Shown here piece after piece: positions 57,531-64,000 of a stretch of DNA of 64,000 nucleotides; position 1 is the stretch's first letter; every line of letters starts with the position of its first letter. The DNA comes from Desulfobulbaceae bacterium (GTDB lineage: Bacteria > Desulfobacterota > Desulfobulbia > Desulfobulbales > SURF-16): assembly GCA_002868945.1 (NCBI GenBank), contig PKTX01000047.1, forward strand, positions 1 through 64,000. Reading direction: 5' to 3'. The position numbers were made by a program, and so were the translations under genes. The notes beneath the pieces are model-generated. The model saw nothing but the letters and a program-made list of their open reading frames with translations. It was not told the DNA's origin and did no database searches.

Positions 57531-59180
57531 TCAAGCCTTGCCGCCTGCGCTCGAGCCGGTCTGAGCCGGCTGTTGTTGTTTTGCCACCACCCAGGTGGTG
57601 GAATCAAGCCACTTGTCGAGATCAACATCGCCCAAGGGGCGGCAGAGGTGAAATCCCTGGATGATATCGCAGCCCAGATCCGTCAGGAACTGCAAGGTTT
57701 CCTCATCCTCCACGCCCTCGGCCACCACCTTGCGGCCGATGTTATGGACCATCTCAATGGTGGATTTGACAATCACGGCATTATCCTCGTTCTGCAGCAT
57801 ATTACTGATAAAGGATTTATCGATCTTGATTTCCCGGGCCGGAAACTTTTTGAGGTAGGAGATGGAGGAATAGCCGGTACCGAAGTCGTCAATGGAGAGC
57901 TGCAGACCCATTTTTTTGAGTTCGGCAATCACCTTGGTCACCCGTTCCTGGTCCACGACAATAGATCTTTCGGTGATCTCCAGCAGCAGCATCTCCGGCT
58001 TGACCTGCCACTTATGGAGAAGAATCCTGACATCATCCGGAAAATCCAGATCATGGAGGTTTTTAATGGAGAGATTCACCGACACCGGGATATGATAGCC
58101 GGCCTGCTGCCACCTGGTACATTGTTCCAGGGCCTTGTCAAGCACCAGGTTGGTGAATCCCTTGCAGAGCCCGGCCTGTTCCGCCAGGGAAATAAAGTCG
58201 TCCGGCCCCACCACGCCACGTTCAACATGCTGCCACCGCACCAGGGCCTCGACACCGATCAAGGCCTTGTCACGGATGGAGATCTTCGGCTGGTAGCAGA
58301 GAAACATGTCGTTGTTGACAATGGCATCCCGCAATTCGCCGATCAGCACCAAGCGGTTAAAGGTACTGCGATGCTGCTCAAGGTTGAAGACCGCATAGAT
58401 AACATCATTACGTTTGGCCTCATACATGGCGATGTCGGCGCGCTGCACCAGGGTCTCACTGTCCGTGCCATGATCGGGGCACATGGCAATGCCGATGCTG
58501 ATTGCCACCTTGAGGCTGTGGCCTTCGACCATAAAGGGCTCATCCAGACTATCAGCAATCTTCATACTGATCATCACCGCCTGCTCCAGGCTGGTATTGG
58601 GCAACACCAGGGCAAACTCATCTCCACCGAACCGGGCCAGGGTGTCGGATTCACGCACCACCTTATGCATGCGATGGGCCACCTCCTGCAGGAGATAGTC
58701 ACCATAAAAATGGCCGAAGGAATCATTGATCTCCTTGAAACGCACCAGGTCCATGAGCAGAAAGGCCAGGGGCTTCCGCTGTCGCCTTGATATCTGCAGG
58801 CCATGGTCAAGCTGCTCCTCGGCCAATATCCGGTTGGGGAGCTCGGTAAGCTCATCATGCAGGGCACGATGCCGTTCCAGGGCGGCAAAATGCTCACTGA
58901 GCCTGATGGAGGAAAGACTGAGGCGCACCACCATAATAACGAAGATGGCACCACTGAAAAGGATGGTGGAGACAATCATCTCCAGGGTGGAGGCCGGGGC
59001 CTTGAGCACCATATTGAGAAAGAGGATGTAACCGATAATAAAGAAACAAATCAGTGCGGCGAGGAATTTCCAGGCAGCATAGAGCTGATGTTTTCGGCGA
59101 CAGATCTTTCTGGTGGGATGAAGAGCAAGGGCCAGCAGGACGATACCAACCAGCACCATGGTAATTGAAACGATTTTCAA
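57531..59180 (-). CDS. Membrane GGDEF-EAL protein (c-di-GMP turnover)
   Basis: This protein of 549 residues has three N-terminal transmembrane helices, a GGDEF domain with the intact FGGDEF site and I-site (RESD five residues before it), and an EAL domain with GVEALVRWQ, LEITERSIV, IDDFGTGYSS and EGVEDEE. Both catalytic sites appear complete, so it could make or break c-di-GMP depending on signals. Confidence 0.93.
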   Translation of the reverse strand: MKIVSITMVLVGIVLLALALHPTRKICRRKHQLYAAWKFLAALICFFIIGYILFLNMVLKAPASTLEMIVSTILFSGAIFVIMVVRLSLSSIRLSEHFAALERHRALHDELTELPNRILAEEQLDHGLQISRRQRKPLAFLLMDLVRFKEINDSFGHFYGDYLLQEVAHRMHKVVRESDTLARFGGDEFALVLPNTSLEQAVMISMKIADSLDEPFMVEGHSLKVAISIGIAMCPDHGTDSETLVQRADIAMYEAKRNDVIYAVFNLEQHRSTFNRLVLIGELRDAIVNNDMFLCYQPKISIRDKALIGVEALVRWQHVERGVVGPDDFISLAEQAGLCKGFTNLVLDKALEQCTRWQQAGYHIPVSVNLSIKNLHDLDFPDDVRILLHKWQVKPEMLLLEITERSIVVDQERVTKVIAELKKMGLQLSIDDFGTGYSSISYLKKFPAREIKIDKSFISNMLQNEDNAVIVKSTIEMVHNIGRKVVAEGVEDEETLQFLTDLGCDIIQGFHLCRPLGDVDLDKWLDSTTWVVAKQQQPAQTGSSAGGKA

Positions 59181-59716
59181 GGGGCGGTTTCCTTATGTGG
59201 GCTGAAGGACCTTAAAAACGACACTCTTACGTATGTTACTTGCCGCTGCACCGTTACCGACGCTTCTATACTGGGCCGGCAGCAGTGGGAAGAATTTCAT
59301 TACTACAGGGTAACATAAAAAATTGCCAATGCCTTTGCCATAAGCGCTTAAATTTACCTTTCGAGTTGATAAAAGAGTGGCGTTTGCATTTTGGGGAGGC
59401 TTATTCTGCAGACGGACGCATCAATCGAGTGCGGTGCATGGTGCAAGGAAGAAGGTGCAAGGGCCCGTTTAGGGATGCATTGCGCCTGCCCGAAAGGCAA
59501 TTTGGTCGCCATCGCTCCCGAGGTTTTAAGCGTAAACACCAGCAGGCACGACAGCTGTTTCACCTCACCCTCCACCGGCAGGAAAAGAGGGGAGTCCCGC
59601 ACACAACTATTACGCCATTACGGCATGATAACACAAACGAAAAAATTGAGAACTCGGCAAGGAGAACTCAGGAAAGGCGAGCTCTTTCCTCTTCGTCGGA
59701 AGTGCCAAGGTAAAGA
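59181..59716. other. Gap between the GGDEF-EAL and OmpA-like genes, no gene seen
   Basis: Open frames exist on both strands but none shows recognisable domains, a good ribosome site or codon use like the neighbours. No tRNA, riboswitch or family A-D repeat was found in it. A structured RNA is possible but not supported. Confidence 0.4.
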
Positions 59717-59746
59717 TTCCAACCGCCCGAGCGCGGGCGGTTGGAA
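59717..59746 (-). terminator. Strong hairpin downstream of the OmpA-like gene
   Basis: TTCCAACCGCCCG and its inverse form a perfect 13-bp stem with a 4-base loop, 15 bases after the OmpA-like stop codon on the minus strand. The T tract is poor (TCTTTACC), but position and stem strength fit a terminator. Confidence 0.7.
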
Positions 59747-59761
59747 CGCACGATAGACTCA

Positions 59762-61021
59762 TTACTCATTAAACAAGCTGATTTCCACCCGCCGATTTTG
59801 CTGCTTGCCGGTTGCGCTGCTGTTGTCGGCAATGGGCCGGCTTTCGCCAAAACCCTTGGCCGTGAGAATGGTGCCATCAATGCCGTAATTTTCAATGAGA
59901 TACGTCTTGACGGCATGGGCCCGCCGCTGAGAAAGCGCCTGATTATAATCGGCACTGCCGTCGCTGTCGGTGTGACCGGCAATCAGAATCTTTTTGCCGG
60001 GATACGTATTGATAAATTCGGCGGCCGCAGCCATATCCTTGACATGCTCCGGTCGGATAACGGCCTTGTTGACATCAAACTGCAGAAGCAGGGTGAGAAC
60101 CAGCTGACAGCCATACTCGTCCACATGGGCTCCGGCCGCTGTATCGGGGCAGCGGTCCACATCATCATAGACGCCGTCGCCATCGCTGTCCTGCGGCAGG
60201 GCACAGCCGTCAAGGTCAACCGCTACCCCCTGGCTGGTGCCGGGGCATTTGTCGAGATAATCATAAACGCCGTCACCGTCACTGTCCAATGGGCAGCCCT
60301 GCCGGTCAACCGGCGCGCCGGTCGGCGTGGCGGGGCACTTGTCGCGATAGTCATAAACACCGTCGCCGTCGCTGTCCAACGGGCAGCCTTGCCGGTCAAC
60401 GGCAATACCGGCCGGCGTGGCGGGGCACTTGTCCAGCCTGTCAAGAACACCATCCCCATCACGGTCGAGGGGGGCCGGGGTTGGAGGCGGCGCTGGTCGG
60501 GCCTCGCCGCCAAAGTGGTAGACCAGACCGGCGCTGTACATCAGGTTGTTGGGCTCACCACTGCTGGCCAGCATGTGACGCACCTCGGTATTGACGGCAA
60601 AGTCTTTGTTGAGAAAATACTTCAGCCCGACCCCGTAATCAAACCGGCTGTGATGGTCCGTGTCATCATGCGCCTCATTGACGGCCAACAGGCCGATACC
60701 AACGGCCAGATAGGGCACCAGGCGCTCTTCCGGCATAAAGTGGTAGAGGGCTCCGATGCCGGCATGATACACCTCACTGTCCGGGCCGCTTTTTTCCTGG
60801 GCAAAGCCTGCCAGGATCTCGGCACTCAAATTGGCATTGTAGTTATAACCTCCGGCCACCGAATAGTTCACCTCCGGATCATAACTGCTGCTCTCCATGT
60901 GCAGGCCGCCGACCATGGGGTTGATAAAGAATCTCCCCGCCTGTGCCGCCTGATTTTCTCCGGCATGCCCGGTATGCGGCATCACACTTAACAGGAGTGC
61001 CGCCACAATCCACCTTTTCAT
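59762..61021 (-). CDS. OmpA-family outer-membrane protein with thrombospondin type 3 repeats
   Basis: This protein of 419 residues has a signal peptide (MKRWIVAALLLSVMPHTGHAG), an N-terminal beta-barrel-like region (about 25-185), a proline-rich linker, four calcium-binding TSP3 repeats of about 30 residues (DSDGDGVYDYLDKCPGT) and a C-terminal OmpA peptidoglycan-binding domain (AGHTDSDGSADYNQALSQRR). Two central repeats are also close at DNA level with a 90-bp period. It tethers the outer membrane to peptidoglycan. I start after the GGGAGGG site. Confidence 0.93.
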   Translation of the reverse strand: MKRWIVAALLLSVMPHTGHAGENQAAQAGRFFINPMVGGLHMESSSYDPEVNYSVAGGYNYNANLSAEILAGFAQEKSGPDSEVYHAGIGALYHFMPEERLVPYLAVGIGLLAVNEAHDDTDHHSRFDYGVGLKYFLNKDFAVNTEVRHMLASSGEPNNLMYSAGLVYHFGGEARPAPPPTPAPLDRDGDGVLDRLDKCPATPAGIAVDRQGCPLDSDGDGVYDYRDKCPATPTGAPVDRQGCPLDSDGDGVYDYLDKCPGTSQGVAVDLDGCALPQDSDGDGVYDDVDRCPDTAAGAHVDEYGCQLVLTLLLQFDVNKAVIRPEHVKDMAAAAEFINTYPGKKILIAGHTDSDGSADYNQALSQRRAHAVKTYLIENYGIDGTILTAKGFGESRPIADNSSATGKQQNRRVEISLFNE

Positions 61022-61150
61022 AATTTCCCTCCCGACTTTTGTTTTCCTGCCATAGCAACCCAAAGATTATCATAACACACAAGAGGACAAGAATATCCGC
61101 AAATTCGTGGCGCCTTAGGCCACAGGAGAGAACAACATTGTCGCAATGAG

Positions 61151-61177
61151 CCAGCGCAGTAGTTTTTCAACGGGCTG
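61151..61177 (-). repeat. Solitary family A terminus
   Basis: CCAGCGCAGTAG followed by TTTTTCAACGGGCTG matches one end of family A, with TTAT after it as at 20261. The rest of the element is missing. The surrounding 340-base gap between the OmpA-like gene and the lipoprotein gene holds no other feature. Confidence 0.6.
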
Positions 61178-61361
61178 TTATGTATGGCGACCAGACAGGT
61201 TTGCCCCCAAAGAATGTTAAGGATTTAGTTGAATTCTTGACATTCCGGCTTGCACTTTTTATCTTCCTTCTGATCTCTGATGAGAGACTCTCCTCGTCTC
61301 AACAAAGCTATCCTTGCCTACCAATGGTTAGGATAAAAAATAAAAATAACAAGGCAACATC

Positions 61362-61802
61362 ATGACAAAACACCTCATCATCCTTCTTGTCACCATGCTT
61401 CTCGTCGGCTGTTCCGGTGAAGAGGAGCAAAAGGCACCGAACCAGCGCGCCACCAACCAGGCCGTGGACATCGCCCAGCCACTGGCCCGGCAGGAGATAT
61501 CGCAGCCGCTGGCAGCCAATGACAACCTTCTGCTCTTTTTTCTCAACCCAAACGGCGGCCCCTGCCGTATGCAGGACCGGATCCTTAAAGAAATGGCGGC
61601 TGACCTCAAGGAGCGCGTCACCGTCCGTTACGTACAAACCACGGTTCAGAGCGACATGAACCTCTTTTACCAGTATGGCATTCGCTCACTCCCCTCCCTG
61701 GTGCTGACCAGCAGCACAGGCAAGGAGCTCGGCCGCCTCACCCCGGGGGTCCACAATGCCGCGGCCGTGCTCGGCCTGGTCACCGACCACACCGACTCAT
61801 AA
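61362..61802 (+). CDS. Thioredoxin-fold lipoprotein with a GGPC site
   Basis: This protein of 146 residues has a lipoprotein signal with lipobox LVGC, then a thioredoxin-like domain. The active-site position reads NPNGGPCRMQ: the second cysteine is kept (Cys68) but the first is Gly, so it cannot form the usual CXXC disulfide. The ...SLPSLVL cis-proline segment is present. It lies three bases before a CcdA-type transporter and may exchange thiols with it. Confidence 0.82.
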   Translation: MTKHLIILLVTMLLVGCSGEEEQKAPNQRATNQAVDIAQPLARQEISQPLAANDNLLLFFLNPNGGPCRMQDRILKEMAADLKERVTVRYVQTTVQSDMNLFYQYGIRSLPSLVLTSSTGKELGRLTPGVHNAAAVLGLVTDHTDS

Positions 61803-61805
61803 GCC

Positions 61806-62468
61806 ATGGAACTCCTAGATCTGAGCCTGACCTCCATGTTGATGGCCCTCTTTGCCGGCCTGGCAAGCATTGCCTCACCCTGCGTCTTGCCGGTAGTGCC
61901 CATTATCGTCACCGGCACCAGCGAAGATCACCTCTCCCGCCCCCTGCTTATTGTCCTGGGTCTGAGCGTCAGCTTCATTGCCATGGGGATAATCACCTCC
62001 CTGTTCGGCGGCCTGATCGCCGGGGTCATGCCCATGGTGGAAAAAGGCGCGGCCCTGCTGATCATGGCCATGGGCCTGCTGATGATTCTGGACATCAACA
62101 TCTTCAAAAAACTCTCCTTCTTTTACAGGCTGCAGACAACAAGCACGGGCAGCTGGGGCGGCTTTGTCCTGGGCATGACCCTGGGGCTCGTCTGGATTCC
62201 CTGTGTGGGCCCCATCCTCTCCGGCGTCCTGGCCCTGGTGGCCAGTGAGGGCCGCATTGCCGCGGGAGTGGTCCTTCTCGCCTGTTATTCCCTGGGCTTT
62301 GCCATCCCCATGCTGGCGGCAGGCTATGCCAGCCAGGCCTTCCGTCAGAACCTGCGCGTGCTGCAGGCCCATCCCCAGGCAGTCCGCATTATAAGCGGCA
62401 TCCTGCTTCTGGTTTTCGGCACCTTTATGCTGACCAAGGGCATGCTGGTCCTGGCCACCCTCTTTTAA
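61806..62468 (+). CDS. CcdA/DsbD-type membrane thiol transporter
   Basis: This protein of 220 residues has six helices with the conserved SIASPCVLPVVPII (helix 1) and GLVWIPCVGPIL (helix 4) cysteines that pass electrons across the membrane. It would reduce the lipoprotein encoded directly upstream or cytochrome c maturation proteins. The spacing of three bases between the genes implies coupled translation. Confidence 0.9.
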   Translation: MELLDLSLTSMLMALFAGLASIASPCVLPVVPIIVTGTSEDHLSRPLLIVLGLSVSFIAMGIITSLFGGLIAGVMPMVEKGAALLIMAMGLLMILDINIFKKLSFFYRLQTTSTGSWGGFVLGMTLGLVWIPCVGPILSGVLALVASEGRIAAGVVLLACYSLGFAIPMLAAGYASQAFRQNLRVLQAHPQAVRIISGILLLVFGTFMLTKGMLVLATLF

Positions 62469-62535
62469 CAGAGTGCCGCTGCCGAAAGGTATCTCCTTGC
62501 CGCGTCATGCTCACCGAAAACTCCCACATTTTGTA

Positions 62536-62565
62536 TTGACTTTTCCTTCCCACACCACATATAGT
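62536..62565 (+). promoter_or_regulatory. Sigma70-type promoter of the riboswitch-nrdD transcript
   Basis: TTGACT and TATAGT are separated by 18 bases, both one mismatch from consensus, directly upstream of the cobalamin riboswitch. Confidence 0.75.
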
Positions 62566-62569
62566 GTCT

Positions 62570-62752
62570 CCGTCGGTTCACTCCGCTCCTGGCGAGCATG
62601 GGTGAGGCAACAGGGAATCCGGTGCAAATCCGGAACTGTCCCGCAGCGGTAATCAGGAACGAAAGCCACACCAGGCACTGATCCCAAAGGATTGGGAAGC
62701 CGTGGCCGGTAGGATCTTCAACCCAGGCCTGCAAGTCCGAAAACCTGCCGAC
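62570..62752 (+). ncRNA. Cobalamin riboswitch
   Basis: Hallmarks of the B12 aptamer are present in order: GGGAATCCGGTGCAAATCCG with GAACTGTCCCGC, a central stem region, and the B12 box at the 3' end (GCAAGTCCGAAAACCTGCC). Such switches repress downstream genes when adenosylcobalamin is plentiful. Boundaries are approximate. Confidence 0.93.
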
Positions 62753-62798
62753 ACAACCTGCTGCACGGTGCCATGGCCAATCCGTCATAGCTGTCGTG

Positions 62799-62840
62799 CT
62801 CTCCCCATTATCAACTCAGAATCCTCGCGGAAAAGGAGAG
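62799..62840 (+). promoter_or_regulatory. Predicted ribosome-site sequestering hairpin of nrdD
   Basis: CTCTCC (62799-62804) is complementary to GGAGAG (62835-62840), which is the nrdD ribosome site. This suggests translational control by the riboswitch rather than a terminator, as no T tract is seen. Confidence 0.5.
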
Positions 62841-62846
62841 AGAGTC

Positions 62847-64000
62847 ATGCCCCACTCATCCGTTGTTGTCTCCGGCAGCCCCTTCACCACTATCAAAAAA
62901 AGGGACCAGCGCCAGGTCCTCTTTGAGGCCGACAAGATCAGCAATGCCATCCTCAAGGCCGGCAAGGCCACCGGTGACTTTGCCGAGCCTGAGGCGCGCC
63001 GCCTCACCGTCCGCGTCCTCACCCTGGCCCAGACCCTGTTTGGCCCTGAGCCGCCCGATGTCGAGGATATTCAGGACCTGGTGGAGGAGGTACTCCTCTC
63101 CTCACCCTACAAAAAGACGGCCAAGGCCTACATTATCTATCGCGACCAACATGCCCGCCTGCGTGAGATGTTGGCCAAGGCCGATGTGGACCTCATCGAC
63201 AACTATCTGCAGCGCCTGGACTGGCAGGTCAAGGAAAACTCCAACATGGCCTACTCCCTGCAGGGCCTCAACAACTATATAGCCAGCGCAGTGAGCAAGA
63301 CCTACTGGCTGGGCAAGATCTACAGCCCCGAGGTGCGCCGGGCCCATGAGCAGGGCGATCTCCACATCCACGACCTGGGCCAGTTATCCGTCTATTGCGT
63401 GGGCTGGGATCTGCAGGATCTGTTACGCATCGGTTTTACCGGGGCACCGGGCAAGGCGGAGTCGGCCCCGGCCCGCCATTTCAGAAGCGCCCTGGGCCAG
63501 GTAGTCAACTTCTTCTACACCCTGCAGGGCGAGGCGGCCGGTGCCCAGGCCTTTTCCAGCTTTGACACCTTGCTGGCCCCCTTTATCCGCTATGACAACC
63601 TGAGCTACAAGGAGGTGAAACAGGCCCTGCAGGAGTTTGTCTTTAATCTCAACGTCCCCACCCGAGTCGGCTTCCAGACCCCCTTTACCAACCTGACCAT
63701 GGACCTGCAGCCGCCGCGGGCCTATAAAGATCAGCCGGTGCTTATCGGCGGCCAAGAGCAGGCGGAGACCTATGGCGACTTTCAGACCGAGATGAACATG
63801 CTCAACGAGGCCTTTCTGGAGGTGATGAGCGCCGGGGATGCCAAGGGCCGGGTCTTTACCTTTCCCATCCCCACCTATAACATCACCGCCGAATTCGACT
63901 GGGACGATCCCAGCCTGGAGCGGCTCTGGGAGGTGACGGCCAGGTACGGCATTCCCTACTTTGCCAACTTTGTCAACTCAGACATGAGCCCGGATGACGC
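62847..64000 (+). CDS. nrdD: Anaerobic (class III) ribonucleoside-triphosphate reductase NrdD, partial
   Basis: The window holds the first 384 codons; the gene continues past the edge. The N-terminus has an ATP-cone regulatory domain (IKKRDQRQVLFEADKISNAIL to about residue 100), followed by the NrdD catalytic region (YWLGKIYSPEVRRAHEQGDLHIHDLGQLSVYCVGWDL, GFQTPFTNLTMDL). The enzyme makes dNTPs with a glycyl radical and needs an activase, not present here. The ribosome site AAAAGGAGAG lies before the ATG, and the gene is preceded by a cobalamin riboswitch. Confidence 0.96.
   Translation, partial: MPHSSVVVSGSPFTTIKKRDQRQVLFEADKISNAILKAGKATGDFAEPEARRLTVRVLTLAQTLFGPEPPDVEDIQDLVEEVLLSSPYKKTAKAYIIYRDQHARLREMLAKADVDLIDNYLQRLDWQVKENSNMAYSLQGLNNYIASAVSKTYWLGKIYSPEVRRAHEQGDLHIHDLGQLSVYCVGWDLQDLLRIGFTGAPGKAESAPARHFRSALGQVVNFFYTLQGEAAGAQAFSSFDTLLAPFIRYDNLSYKEVKQALQEFVFNLNVPTRVGFQTPFTNLTMDLQPPRAYKDQPVLIGGQEQAETYGDFQTEMNMLNEAFLEVMSAGDAKGRVFTFPIPTYNITAEFDWDDPSLERLWEVTARYGIPYFANFVNSDMSPDD

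Noticed and set aside
59240-59713. Arg/His-rich frames between the GGDEF-EAL and OmpA-like genes
   Set aside because: No start site, no domain, and Arg/His-rich composition unlike the neighbouring genes.
59741-60991. 416-codon frame opposite the OmpA-like gene
   Set aside because: Its repeats are simply the antisense of the TSP3 repeats.

Overview
The window is a gene-dense bacterial chromosome segment with moderately high GC. It most resembles a sulfur-metabolising anaerobe of the Desulfobacterota, probably near Desulfobulbales. This placement is an inference from gene content: a TusA/DsrE sulfur-relay operon facing a YeeE/YedE transporter, a four-gene sulfhydrogenase-type NiFe hydrogenase, anaerobic class III ribonucleotide reductase, a chemoreceptor with a c-type heme motif, and a split ATP synthase locus (b'-b-delta-alpha-gamma-beta-epsilon without a or c). 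No rRNA, tRNA, CRISPR array, phage module or transposase gene was seen.

Layout. 0.3-8.3 kb: a RelA/SpoT homologue, a Crp/Fnr regulator, a phosphopantetheinyl transferase, CvpA, a glycosyltransferase pair, a UPF0280 protein and a rhodanese-ferritin fusion. 8.5-18 kb: the heme chemoreceptor, mnmG, trkH/trkA, two methyltransferases, an FmdB-like zinc ribbon protein and uppP. 18.5-22 kb: the sulfur-trafficking locus. 22-28.6 kb: an HD-GYP protein, a hydrolase, two unrecognised genes, a GltD/NfnB-like flavoprotein and cheX. 29.2-35.2 kb: the ATP synthase operon. 35.9-43.7 kb: a stress protein, rmuC, a NERD protein and an Mla-type lipid transport operon (mlaE-mlaF-mlaD-pqiC). 43.7-49.7 kb: a WYL regulator broken by an in-frame stop, putA and an OFA-family transporter. 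50-59.2 kb: two c-di-GMP proteins, an M48 protease and the hydrogenase operon. 59.7-64 kb: an OmpA-like protein, a thioredoxin-fold lipoprotein with CcdA, and a cobalamin riboswitch ahead of nrdD, which runs off the window.

The most unusual feature is the intergenic DNA. At least four families of short (about 120-270 bp) non-coding elements with terminal inverted repeats are scattered through it, some with matching target duplications. Three families have different ends but share the same internal ~25-bp units, in direct and inverted order, with about twenty units in the window. Several elements supply or abut stop codons of neighbouring genes, two sites lie inside the Mla operon, and two elements flank a 24-bp-arm perfect palindrome that looks like the shared terminator of cheX and the ATP synthase operon. 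No mobilising transposase is present, so these are best read as MITE-like elements moved in trans.

Other points worth attention are the Rel protein with an eroded synthetase active site but an intact hydrolase site, the hydrogenase large subunit that ends exactly at the maturation cleavage histidine, the B12 riboswitch on a B12-independent reductase, and a 58-residue open frame closing the sulfur-relay operon.
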